Of a stretch of 64,000 nucleotides of DNA, positions 37,801 through 46,720 are shown in pieces (the first letter of the stretch is position 1; each line of letters begins with the position of its first letter). The position numbers and the translations under genes are program-made. The notes under the pieces are model-generated. The model was not told the origin of the DNA, did not search any database, and saw nothing but the letters and a program-made list of their open reading frames with translations. Source of the stretch: VXMF01 sp965206775 (lineage in GTDB: Bacteria > Acidobacteriota > Terriglobia > Bryobacterales > UBA6623); assembly GCA_965206775.1 (NCBI GenBank), contig CBDBKU010000001.1, positions 496,001-560,000 of the forward strand. The letters are read 5' to 3'.

Positions 37801-37933
37801 ACCAATCAACTTGCTGGCGCTCCAGTACCCAGGCTGGATGCAACGTATTGAACCGCCAACGCGACGAAGATTGCGTCAAGCGGTTCCGGCCATCGCCCAA
37901 TTGGAGAAGTTCTTCGCGCCGGAAACCCGATGA
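37793..37933 (+). CDS. 46-residue frame between AbiEii and hsdR relic (copy A)
   Basis: ATG 37793 overlaps the toxin stop (ATGTGTGA). The frame reads MCEPINLLALQYPGWMQRIE and ends AIAQLEKFFAPETR. It is kept open in copy B with few changes. I do not recognise it; it may be the trimmed end of a larger gene of the same operon. Confidence 0.4.
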   Translation: MCEPINLLALQYPGWMQRIEPPTRRRLRQAVPAIAQLEKFFAPETR

Positions 37934-37941
37934 AGCGCCGG

Positions 37942-38583
37942 AAACGCCCGAACAACGCGCCCGCCGCGCAATCGACGCGAACCTAGAAGCCGCTGGCTGG
38001 CTCGTGCATTACCTTTACGAACTAGATCTGTCGGCGGGGCGAGGCATTGCAGTGCGCGAGTTCCCATGAAACCCCGGTTCGGATCGGCGGATTGCGAACT
38101 CTATCTCGACTACTAGGTCGTTGGAGCGATCGATGTCAAGGCGGAAGTACGCTCACCGGCGTCGAACCGCAAACGGCCAAGTACGCCGCCGGCTTGCCCG
38201 ACAATCTGCCGGCGCCGCGCGGCAGGCGGGTGTTCAACTTCCCGCGGTCCGAGTCACTGGCCGATCTGATGGCCCGGCCAGTGCAGTCATGCGCGTAACT
38301 GAAGCAACTTCCGCCGCTTGGAGAATCGCGGCTTTGGTCCGTTCAGGCTCGCGCCATCCTCGCACTGGAGCGATCCTTCGCCGCCCACGGTGAACTGCTG
38401 CTCAATGCCAAAGACGTGGTCAGAGTGACCTCTGAGCCCGGACAGAGCGACTGCAAGGTCAAGCTGGAGCACCCTGTGCACATCAACGGCGATGGCCAAC
38501 CAAAGCAGCTCTTGGTCGTCCAGGAATCCCATGATCAAGTCCGTGAGAAGCTGATCCGGGCGTACCCAGGAATGATTGCGTAG
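37942..38583 (+). pseudogene. hsdR-like N-terminal relic (copy A)
   Basis: The frame ETPEQRARRAIDANLEAAGW, LDLSAGRGIAVREFP matches the N-terminus of type I restriction R subunits. A one-base deletion breaks the frame after REFP (near 38067). The next piece (SADCELYLDY, amber stop, VVGAIDVK) carries the same amber codon as copy B. Further frameshifts follow. The helicase domains are absent. The last ~150 bases are conserved with copy B but are not hsdR-like. Confidence 0.72.
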
Positions 38584-38787
38584 AAGAACCAGCGGGTTTT
38601 CTCAGCCGAGCTTAGCCCGCTGAGCGACACGACACGCGAGCAGGACCCACCTGGGGACCCACCCCACGCTCCGAACTGCCCCGTGCTGATCCGATTTGCC
38701 CCGAACTGATCCGCTCCACAGCCGAGGCACAGCGTCCATAAGTGATCGAAACAAAGGTAAACAGTGCCGAATCAAGGGTTACGGGTT

Positions 38788-38838
38788 GGAGGCGCGGGTG
38801 GGAATCGAACCCACGAATAAAGGTCTTGCAGACCTTTT
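38788..38838 (-). repeat. att site: 3' half of tRNA-Cys(GCA)
   Basis: On the minus strand this gives an anticodon arm AAGGT, loop CTGCAAG (anticodon GCA), ACCTT, then a T-arm GTGGG, TTCGATT, CCCAC, and the acceptor end CGCCTCC-A. The 5' half of the tRNA is missing, so this is an att copy and not a gene. Confidence 0.78.
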
Positions 38839-38946
38839 TGCGAATAGGTCTATCTTGCTGATTTCAAATGGTTAAAAGTGACAGGTCGAGCGCAGCGGGC
38901 CGATCGGTTGACGAAGTTTGAAATTTCAACAGTTGTCGGGGTAACG

Positions 38947-39069
38947 TCACCAGGACTGGTCACCTGAGATGGCGAGGAGGATGTTCGGGCGGGGCGCGGC
39001 ATAGGCTGCAAGCGCGGCCGATGCGAGGAGTGAGGCGAGCAGAAGTACGGCGAATGATTTCTTCGATCG
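38947..39069 (-). pseudogene. Sulfatase gene start, truncated near the att site
   Basis: On the minus strand, just after the intact sulfatase gene, KSFAVLLLASLLASAALAAY and then APRPNILLAISGDQSW encode a signal peptide and the first strand of a sulfatase. The metal Asp pair is altered to G-D. The frame stops at 38949, about 110 bases from the tRNA-like att. No start codon remains in frame. It is the head of a second sulfatase removed by recombination. Confidence 0.65.
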
Positions 39070-39077
39070 CTACACAG

Positions 39078-40544
39078 CTATTCATAGACCGCTTGCGGTT
39101 TATTTTCTGAGGGCAGGTGTTCGGCCAACGCGTCGATCACGGCGCGGTGTTGGGCGGTTACGGATTGATGGGCGAGGTTGTTCCATTCGTTGGGATCGGA
39201 AAGGTGATCGTAGAGTTCTTCGGTTCCATCGTGGTAGCGGATGTAGCGGTAGCGGCTGGATCTCAGCGAGTGGTTGTTTTGGCCGTAGGTGGTGAGTGCG
39301 GGGCGTGTCCAGGGGAGAGATGGATCACTTAAGAGCGGAGAGATGGATTGCCCATCGAGGCCGCGGCGCGGCGGCAAGCCAGCCAGTTCGAGCAGAGTGG
39401 GGTAGAGATCGATGAGGCTGACGATGCGTTCGCATTGGACTCCGCGTTGTGTGGCGATTGGTGAGTTTTTGGGGAGGGCGATGACGAGTGTGGTGCGTGT
39501 GCTAGCTTCCCAGAGTGCGTGTTTTCGCCAGTGTTGTTTTTGGCCGAGGTGCCAGCCGTGATCGCCCCAGAGGACGACGATGGTGTTGCGAGCGTGGGGA
39601 GAGCGATCGAGCGCATCGAGTACGCGGCCGATCTGTGCGTCGGCAAAACTGATGGTGGCGAGGTAGGCTTGTACGGCGTGCTTCCACTGGTTGTGCTTGA
39701 GGATGGAGGCGTGGTCGCCGCCGGGGTGGGCGAAGTTTCTGGCGCCGGAGGGATCGTAGACTTCAGCGGCGAGTTTGCGACCGAAGGGTGGGATGTCGGC
39801 TAGATCGCTTTCGATCACAGATGGCAGAGAGATGGAATTGAGGGGGTGGAGGTCGAAGTACTTTTCCGGGACGACCCAGGGCATGTGGGGTTTGGTGAGG
39901 CCGTAGGCGATGAAAAACGGTTTGTCGTGCGTCTTACCGAGTTCGGCGATGACCTGATCGGCGATTTGCGCGTCGAACATGTCTGTATCTTCGAGCGGCG
40001 TGGGGCCCCAGTTGACCCACATATCTTGGGGGGCGTTCTTGGGGCGTGGCGTGGTGGGTCGTTTAGCGGAGCTTGCGGAGAAGTACTGATCCCAGGACGC
40101 CTCATCGTAGGCGCCTCTGCTGTGATAGATCTTGCCGCCGCCTTTGGCGATGTAGCCGTGGTCGCGAAAGTATTGGGGGAGGGTGACGGCATCGGGCAAA
40201 TGGGTGCGAAGGGTTTCCATGTTGCCGTAGACGCCGGAGCGTGCGGGGGTGATGCCGGTCATCAAGCTGACGCGTGAGGGATTGCAGAGTGGTGCGGAAC
40301 AGTAGGCGCGTGTGAACGAGACGCCTCGCGCGGCAAGGCGGTCGATGTTTGGGGTGAGCGAATTGGGTTGACCGCCGAGGTGGCCGACCCAATGGTTGAG
40401 ATCGTCTACGGCGATGAATAGGGCGTTTGGCTTGGATTGCTCGGCAGCGGGGAAGCAGAAGGTGGCGAACGTGAGGCAGAAGCCCACTAGCGCGAGCAGC
40501 CGGTGGGGCGTGGTATTCGGTTGGATGTTTCGGGAGATTGCCAT
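39078..40544 (-). CDS. Secreted sulfatase, iduronate-2-sulfatase-like
   Basis: A 488-aa sulfatase from ATG 40544 (MAISRNIQPN); upstream codons to 40652 lack signal-peptide character. The leader LLALVGFCLTFATFCFPAA is a signal peptide, without a clear lipobox. NALFIAVDDLNHWVGHLGG is the typical first metal loop of iduronate-2-sulfatase-like enzymes. Cys87 in C-N-P-S-R is the formylglycine site. TKPHMPWVVPEKYFDL and WGDHGWHLGQKQHW are strong subfamily motifs. Its base composition is less GC-rich than the sulfatases at 1-8822, so it probably came separately. Confidence 0.9.
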   Translation of the reverse strand: MAISRNIQPNTTPHRLLALVGFCLTFATFCFPAAEQSKPNALFIAVDDLNHWVGHLGGQPNSLTPNIDRLAARGVSFTRAYCSAPLCNPSRVSLMTGITPARSGVYGNMETLRTHLPDAVTLPQYFRDHGYIAKGGGKIYHSRGAYDEASWDQYFSASSAKRPTTPRPKNAPQDMWVNWGPTPLEDTDMFDAQIADQVIAELGKTHDKPFFIAYGLTKPHMPWVVPEKYFDLHPLNSISLPSVIESDLADIPPFGRKLAAEVYDPSGARNFAHPGGDHASILKHNQWKHAVQAYLATISFADAQIGRVLDALDRSPHARNTIVVLWGDHGWHLGQKQHWRKHALWEASTRTTLVIALPKNSPIATQRGVQCERIVSLIDLYPTLLELAGLPPRRGLDGQSISPLLSDPSLPWTRPALTTYGQNNHSLRSSRYRYIRYHDGTEELYDHLSDPNEWNNLAHQSVTAQHRAVIDALAEHLPSENKPQAVYE

Positions 40545-40779
40545 GGAGTACTTATCTCGACGTCCATTGTTGTGGACGAGATTGGGCGAGGTCTCGCTGC
40601 ACGACGGCTCGATTCTAGCGCTTAGGTCTGTCTTGCCAGATAGCTGTCGCAATCAAGCGTACCGTGGAGCGACCGTGCGCGAAGCCGTTAAGCGCACCGC
40701 CAGAAACCTCTGGGGCCCTATTTGAGGCGATTCGGGCCCACCAAGCAGGTGTCAATGCAGATGAGAAACGGCGTGGCCT

Positions 40780-41079
40780 GATGACCGGTTGCCGTGACCA
40801 ATGGAACTGCATCATCCACTGAGCTACGGCCGTGATCAGACAACAAGCCCCACTCTCGTGGGCGTGGAAGCTTCGCTTTGTGTAAAGGATCAGGCTCTCG
40901 AGACAATGAATCGGTCGCTGCTCTCACCCGGCATCTGCTGAACGGAATCTGGAAGTCCAGCGCGGTCTCGCCCGCGAGAGCGGGCACTCGCTCAAGTCCC
41001 AAAGTGGTATTGCAAGCGGCAACGAAATCCTAATATTCTACATAAGCCTAATCATATCAATTAGTTATATGGAATCATT
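40780..41079. repeat. Island-end block 2 with tRNA-like relic
   Basis: Diverged copy of 29930-30247. On the minus strand 40840-40793 reads GGCCGTAGCTCAGTGGATGA, a D-arm-like start of a tRNA, then decays. The block ends in ggaatcattgg at the next att core. Confidence 0.6.
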
Positions 41080-41093
41080 GGAGGCGCGGGTGG
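41080..41093 (-). repeat. att-like core fused to integrase remnant
   Basis: GGAGGCGCGGGTGG runs directly into integrase sequence (tggcgggaagtcgacctgg). The integrase gene itself has gtggcggga at this point, so the overlap gtggcggga may have been the recombination point. Confidence 0.6.
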
Positions 41094-41504
41094 CGGGAAG
41101 TCGACCTGGATTCCGGTATCTGGACCATCCCGGCGGATCGATCCAAGACACGGCGCGAGCACAAGGTCCCGCTGGCTCCGCGAGCGCTTGCCGTGCTGGA
41201 CGAGGCGCGACGACTCTCGCACGGCGCGGGGCTGATCTTTCCGTCCGTTACCCGCAAGCCGCTTTCGGGCGCGACGCTTTCGAAGCTGCTCCGGGAACAA
41301 GGCATCCGAGCGGTCCCGCATGGATTCCGGTCGTCATTCCGCGATTGGTGCGGGGAGACGGGCCAGCCGCGCGACGTTGCCGAGGCGTGTTTGGCGCATG
41401 AGGTCAAGAGCAAGTGCGAGGCGGCCTATGCGCGATCGGACCTCCTCGACCGACGTCGGATCCTGATGCAGGCTTGGGCGGACTATCTCTCCGCCGATGC
41501 CTGA
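41091..41504 (+). pseudogene. C-terminal remnant of a second tyrosine integrase
   Basis: 137 residues, closely related to the end of the integrase at 13878: REVDLDSGIWTIPADRSKTR, HGFRSSFRDWCGETGQ, CLAHEV and EAAYARSDLLDRRRILMQAW. The catalytic Tyr is present here, while the N-terminal domains and the first catalytic Arg are gone. An open frame from 41193 could give a fragment, but it would be inactive. The following ~370 bases also match the sequence after integrase 1. Confidence 0.85.
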
Positions 41505-42175
41505 ACGTGCGTATCGACTCAGGCCGCGATTTTCGGGATCGAATCCGCACTCGAACACTGCTCCGAGGCTCGAGTGTTTGATCTCTGACCAAGGCGTGAT
41601 TGAACGCCGGCACCCCGTCAGCCTGCAGGGCCTTCACGTTGGCCTTTTCCCCAGAATGGGGCTGTGGTCGGGCCAGCCTGGCCCATGTCGTGCGCTCGTG
41701 CGGGGAAAGTGCCCCGGCGCACGGCCTCCGGGGCGGCTAGGGAGGCCCGAGTGCAACGAATGAGATCGAGCTAACTGATTGCACGGCAGGAAGTTATTCA
41801 GATGGCCGGGACGAGTGGGACCCCTTGAGCGAACGGCCGGCGGGGCGGGAGCGCCCCCCCATCGGCCCTCGCATGCGCAAACGGGCCTTTCAGGGAGGCC
41901 GGCCGGCCAGCGCAACGGTTGCCCTGAAGACGGGCCAGAAACCCGTGCCGCACGGGTCGTCTTCGCAGGGAGCAAGTGATTCGGTCGCTCCGTCCGCGCC
42001 GTTCGCAGTACGGTGGCCAGCTGGCGAACATCAAGGCAACGACAATCGCCGTTGCAGCCGCTCCAGCGTCCGCTACTCCTGCCAATGTCGCCATGGGCAC
42101 GTTGCGTCCCGGCCAATCAGTCAGCGGTGTGGTGGCTCGCAAGAATGGGCCGCCAGAGCAGTGCAGGTCAGGCCT
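41505..42175. other. Post-integrase spacer
   Basis: The first part repeats 15075-15450. The rest (41880-42175) has short Arg/Pro-rich frames only, and I see no gene in it. Confidence 0.5.
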
Positions 42176-42534
42176 TCAAGGCCCCTTGCTGAGGTGTCGG
42201 TCGCCATCTCTCGGAACTCGAATGGAGACTTCCCTGACCTCGCCCGGGCGGACTAAGGAGATGGCCTCATCAATCTCCCGGGCGCGGAGGCGGACGTCCG
42301 GCCAAGCGGTGGCGAGTAACAGCACGATTCCGATCTGTCGCCCCGCAAGGTTCTGTTGGTGGCGAAGGTTTTGATCGGTCGTGACGAACACCTCGTAGCC
42401 CTCGCGTTCCGCCAAGTCGAGCAATGCCCCGTTGTCCTTGTCCGACCAACCTTTCTCTGCAAGCGTGTCAGCGGTGTGTTCCGGAAGGTAGCCCGCAATG
42501 GCGCCGGAGTCCCCTGGTCGAACAAGATCTTCAA
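42176..42534 (-). pseudogene. DUF5615 PIN-like toxin, frameshifted
   Basis: ATG 42534 opens MKILFDQGTPAPLR, the conserved start with the first PIN acidic residue. The rest of the domain continues in another frame: YLPEHTADTLAEKGWSDKDN, then LLDLAEREGYEVFVTTDQNL and LLLATAWPDVRLR. A single frameshift near 42490-42500 separates them. DUF5615 proteins are PIN-like RNases usually paired with DUF433 antitoxins, as here. The toxin is probably dead unless the shift is a sequence error. Confidence 0.75.
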
Positions 42535-42758
42535 TGCGCCGCCGGGGCCCGCAGGGCCTTCGCCTCGTGCTCGAGGACGGCGCGGACCTGTTGCTCATCC
42601 ACGCCGGGGAACCATTCGACAAACTCGTTGATCGTGGCACCACGGGCCAGATTTTCATAGAGCGCCAAGAGTGGAATCCGCGTGCCCGCAAACACCCAGG
42701 CGCCGCTAACTCTCCCCGGCATGCGTTCGACCGCAGTGCAGGTCTCCCAGTCAGTCAT
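42531..42758 (-). CDS. DUF433 antitoxin
   Basis: A 75-aa helix-turn-helix-like antitoxin. The start at 42758 (MTDWETCTAVERMPGRVSGA) follows GAGGTG with good spacing. WVFAGTRIPLLALYENLARG with ATINEFVEWFPGVDEQQVRA is the DUF433 core. The stop overlaps the toxin ATG by four bases (ATGA), so antitoxin precedes toxin in one operon. Confidence 0.85.
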   Translation of the reverse strand: MTDWETCTAVERMPGRVSGAWVFAGTRIPLLALYENLARGATINEFVEWFPGVDEQQVRAVLEHEAKALRAPAAH

Positions 42759-43348
42759 CTCCGTCACCTCGCATTTGCGAACTCCATTCACACAGTGAGC
42801 CACATTCAGATTTCGACACCCCTGCGAGAGCACTGTCAAGTTGACGAACTCGAAGGCGGTGTTTCCTGAAGGTAGTCTAATGCTGCTTCGGTTCGCAAGC
42901 ACTAGCACACGCCCGCCCGGAGACGCCCGTACCCGGCATTTGCCGCTCACGGCCCGTGCAACCACTGCTGGCGGCAGAGCAACTGGCTTGCCAATCCGTT
43001 GGCACGGCTGCTGAGAAACCAGATTGGACGGCGGGAGAGGACCTGACGAAAATGCGATTCGCGCGGCACGCACCTGGACTCATTTCCAATCCATCAAACA
43101 GGGCTCAGTTCTAAATCCGTATGACAGTAACGCTTATTTGGGTCGTACAACGCCATGTCCCGCCCGACAATGGACAGTACTGGGCGGTGGTGTCCACCAG
43201 TACCTGAATGCACCACTGCTCTCTGGACTGTCGAGGCCCGTCACAAGGTCGCGGACGGATGCAAGGACTCACCCAAGCGTCGGGAATTGCGGCTGTCGGT
43301 GAACAGTAAACTATCGTGAGTGGCCGAACGTCATGTGAAGAGGTGGCC
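42759..43348. other. Intergenic stretch
   Basis: This holds the upstream regions of the DUF433 gene (minus) and the hydrolase gene (plus). No supportable gene, RNA or repeat was seen. Confidence 0.4.
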
Positions 43349-44196
43349 GTGGCAAACAGAGCATCAACTGTCCCAATGCCGAGACTTTTGCTGCTCCTGG
43401 CGCTGAGCTTTCTGACGCAAGCCGGCTCTTCGAGGGCACAACCGCAGGGCCTGCTCATTCCGCACCCCGAGGATGCGGCCAAGCAAGTGGAGTACTTCAT
43501 GGGAATGCCCCCTGGGAAGGGTCCGTGGCCAACCCTGATCTTCCTACATGGGCATCAAGAGGATCCTCGTACAGGCGGACGGGTCTTCTTCAATGGGGCG
43601 TCCTGGATCAGATCGCCAAGCGTGGATATCTCGCTGTGGCGGTCTCGCAACCGGGCTACGGAAGATCGACTGGACAGGCGGATTTCTGCGGGCCCTATAC
43701 GCAGGGGGCGGTCATGGCGGTAATCGCCAAGCTCCGTGCGGAACGATACGTTTCTCCCAACAAGCTTGTGATTGTCGGCACAAGCCGGGGAGCATTGGTC
43801 GCAGGGCTGATTGCGGCGAAAAACAGCTCAGTCTCAGGCGTCGTCCTAATTTCCGGTTTGTTCGATCTGTTTGGTCTCCGAGCAGCCTCGAGTGATAGCG
43901 AGACGAAACGGGCCATCTTGAATGCCTTGGTTGCCGAAACTGGAGGAGGTGATGACGCCCTCCGAGAGCGCTCTGTGATGTCATTCGCGAGGGACATCAA
44001 GGCAGCAACACTGATCTTGAACGGCGGAACGGACGATCGCACAGATCCGGACCAGGCCCGACGGCTCGCTGAGGAGATCAACAGGCATGGCGGCGACGCG
44101 CGCACGATCATCTATCCGGATCTTGGGCACCGGATTCCCATGGAGATTCGCAGTCGAGACGTTGATCCCTTCATTGAGGCAGTTCTCGGGAAGTAA
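43349..44196 (+). pseudogene. Exported alpha/beta hydrolase with a frameshift
   Basis: GTG 43349 after gaagagg is the likely start; ATG 43376 opens the signal peptide MPRLLLLLALSFLTQAGSSR. The first frame has TLIFLHGHQ (oxyanion strand). Near 43590 the reading moves by one base into a frame with LDQIAKRGYLAVAVSQPGYG, VGTSRGALVAGL (nucleophile Ser), GGTDDRTDP (Asp) and DLGHRIPME (His). All three catalytic residues are in the second part. The protein resembles dienelactone-hydrolase or prolyl-oligopeptidase-like peptidases. A sequencing error at one base would make it a normal gene of ~280 residues. Confidence 0.75.
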
Positions 44197-44265
44197 ATCG
44201 GTGCTGTCCTGGGGATGTGGGACGGCCACTTGCGACCGAATTCTTCGGTCGGCCATTTCCCGGGC

Positions 44266-46458
44266 CTACCGCGATCGAGATTCGCGTAGCCGATCCCTCA
44301 TGGCTCGTGCTCGCTCAAACCGCGGTTCCGCCTCTAGCGCGGCATCGAGTTGAGCCAAGGCGGCATCGCGATCTCCACGGGATGCAAGGATCACAGCCAA
44401 GTTGTAGCGCGCAGCGGCGTAGTTCGCCTTGCTGCGGATCGCCGCGCGCCATTGGTTCACTGCGCCGTCTACGTTTCCACGGCTTGCCAGAATTGCGCCG
44501 AAGTTGAATCGGGCTTCTGCCAGGTCGGGCTGGAGGCGGATTGCCTCGCGAATGGATACTTCAGCGTCCTCCGTGCGTCCGAGCTCGGCGAGCGCGCCCC
44601 CGAGGTTGTTGTGGAGTTCGGGGAGGTCTGGGTCCAGCCTGATGGCAGCCCGGGCCGACTCTGCGGCTTCCGCGAACATCCCTTGCCGAGCAAAGTCCAG
44701 TCCCATCTCCTTGGGGTTTCTCGGGTCGTCCGGTTCAAGCCGATTGGCCCGCCCCAGGACCTCTTGGGCTCGCCTGTGCTTGCCTACACGCGAAAGCACC
44801 GAGCCCAGGCGGATTCTGGCGAGCCCGAAGGACGGGTCGCGATCGAGTGCTTGCTCATGCCAAAGCGCTGATTCATCGAGTCGACCCGACTCCTCCAGTG
44901 CCACCGCCAAGTCGAAATAGAAGCCCGCCGCGGAGGGCGTGTGACGGGCAATTGCGGACTCAAGGCGGGCGATGCCGTGCTCGAGATTCGACTCCTGGGC
45001 GACCTGCGCAATGGCCAGGTAGAGCTCGTCCAAAGGGTCCGGGGGCGACTCGGGATAGTAGAGCGTGACCTCACCTCGGTATGCGGTTTCCGCGAGAGTG
45101 CTCCGTTCTCGTTTCGGATCCAGCAGGCCGGAAGGCGGCACTGCTTGGATTAGGTGATCCGTCATGATGGCATGCACAACGTCGTCCGTTCGGCGTGTCG
45201 GCATGTGGCACGTCGCGCACCGTGAAGCGTCTGGGTGCTGTCCCTCGGCCGCAAGTGCCACCAGGCGCGTTTCATGACATCGCAAGCACGCCTCGTCGTA
45301 CATTCGGGAAGCTTCCTCGCCACGCTGGTTCCGATGCGGATCGTGACATGTCGTACATGTCATCGCTTCGCCGCTCTCGACAAAGCATCTGGACTGCCTG
45401 AGCCGGTAAGCGGAGTGATTGATCTCGAACTTGCGGTTCCAGCCCGTGTTCGGAGCATGGTCGAAGTGCAGCGCGTAGTCGGCTAGGGGCTGGCCTGGGC
45501 GGAAGGAGAAATATCCCCTCCCGTACTTGCGGATGACGTTGGGGAGAGGGCGGCTCGTTGATTGCAGGTGGCACTGGAGACACACTTCCATCCGGCGATC
45601 GGCCGGCAATCTAGCTGGATTCACAATGGACGCTTCCAGTGCCCCGGGCTGTGCCGCCTTACTTACGGCAGCCTCGACGTGAGCCGATCCGGGTCCGTGG
45701 CATCGCTGGCAATCGATGCCCTCGGGAATTGATCCTCGGTAGACCTGGCGCTTCCCGAGCCGGTCCGCGCCAGCCTCCACGGCGGGATAGCTGTTGTGGC
45801 AAAACATGCAATCGAACGAGACCACTCGCTGGAAGCCGTCGTGGTTCGGCCGGTCGTATCCCGGACTCATGCCCCAGCGTCCGCCGTCCTCCGCATACCA
45901 GCCGAGAGGGAGCTGGGTCAGCTTCCCGAGCGGGGACAGATGGAGATAGCTGCGGGCGTGATTGCCGGAGCCCATTACGAAATGGATCTCTTTCTCGAGG
46001 ACATTCGTTTCGCTCCCAAGAGAGTCCTTCTGATAGCGGCGCTGAAAGTACCGGCCTTCGCGCCGTGTCATCTCGTAGTAGCGGTCCGATGCTTCGTGGT
46101 GGAACGGCTCGCCAACGTCGTAGTCTTCTACCGTGTTGTCTGCCACCGGGCGGTAGAACGAACGGGCCATCCCGGTTTCGCGATAGGTCTGCCAGATCTC
46201 GTTGTGGCAGCCTGTGCAGACGGCAGGATCGACGTATTGTGCCGCGGCGGCGGGCTGTGCTCGGGCTACCTCCGTTTGCGCATTGCGAGAGCCTTCGTTC
46301 CTGTTCCAGAGCCACAGGACAGACCCGAGGAGAACCGCGATGGCGAACCCGGCCATCACGGCCGAGGCTGTCTTGTGACGTGACGGCCGAGGGGGGGGGC
46401 GATTGCTTGGCGCGGAACGCTGCTTCCGTCTTGTCCGCTGTTTCGGTGTGCGTCCCAT
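44266..46458 (-). CDS. Seven-haem cytochrome c with C-terminal TPR repeats
   Basis: A 730-aa protein. The N-terminus is basic and followed by one membrane helix (AVMAGFAIAVLLGSVLWLW), so it is anchored facing the periplasm. Seven CxxCH motifs are present in order: CTGCH, CMFCH, CQRCH, CLQCH, CTTCH, CLRCH and CATCH. From about residue 510 onward there are several TPR units (ESGRLDESALWHEQALDRDP, ELHNNLGGALAELGRTEDAE, AARYNLAVILASRGDRDAAL). This architecture occurs in Acidobacteriota and Planctomycetes, and its electron partners are unknown. It is followed on the same strand by empty sequence and the hydrolase gene in the opposite direction. Confidence 0.9.
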   Translation of the reverse strand: MGRTPKQRTRRKQRSAPSNRPPPRPSRHKTASAVMAGFAIAVLLGSVLWLWNRNEGSRNAQTEVARAQPAAAAQYVDPAVCTGCHNEIWQTYRETGMARSFYRPVADNTVEDYDVGEPFHHEASDRYYEMTRREGRYFQRRYQKDSLGSETNVLEKEIHFVMGSGNHARSYLHLSPLGKLTQLPLGWYAEDGGRWGMSPGYDRPNHDGFQRVVSFDCMFCHNSYPAVEAGADRLGKRQVYRGSIPEGIDCQRCHGPGSAHVEAAVSKAAQPGALEASIVNPARLPADRRMEVCLQCHLQSTSRPLPNVIRKYGRGYFSFRPGQPLADYALHFDHAPNTGWNRKFEINHSAYRLRQSRCFVESGEAMTCTTCHDPHRNQRGEEASRMYDEACLRCHETRLVALAAEGQHPDASRCATCHMPTRRTDDVVHAIMTDHLIQAVPPSGLLDPKRERSTLAETAYRGEVTLYYPESPPDPLDELYLAIAQVAQESNLEHGIARLESAIARHTPSAAGFYFDLAVALEESGRLDESALWHEQALDRDPSFGLARIRLGSVLSRVGKHRRAQEVLGRANRLEPDDPRNPKEMGLDFARQGMFAEAAESARAAIRLDPDLPELHNNLGGALAELGRTEDAEVSIREAIRLQPDLAEARFNFGAILASRGNVDGAVNQWRAAIRSKANYAAARYNLAVILASRGDRDAALAQLDAALEAEPRFERARAMRDRLRESRSR

Positions 46459-46720
46459 ACGTGTTGAGAATGCGTGCCCGGCCGGTGGACTCTAGCCTAC
46501 TTCGTTTCCCACGTGAAGCCCGCTCTTCACCATGCTTCCCGCAATTTGCGAATCCACGGCCGTCATGCGTTCCCGGTCAAGACCATCTGTTGGTCTGTCG
46601 TGCGGCCGGCCTCGTTCTCCAAGACGGCTAGCGCTGTCCGGTTCTGTCAACAGACGGTTCGCGTACTCCACGAAGGTGCGAGCGGGAGGAACCCCAAATT
46701 GACCGCGCCCCATGGGTCCC

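Larger units (their letters stand above)
35867..38838. repeat. AbiE cassette A (duplicated block)
   Basis: This ~3.0-kb block is repeated at 56921-61655, there interrupted by a 1.7-kb IS. It starts at aagagatttcgcaccgaatg, carries four frames (AbiEi, AbiEii, a 46-aa frame and an hsdR relic) and ends in a tRNA-Cys 3' end. Most differences between copies are single bases. Confidence 0.9.
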
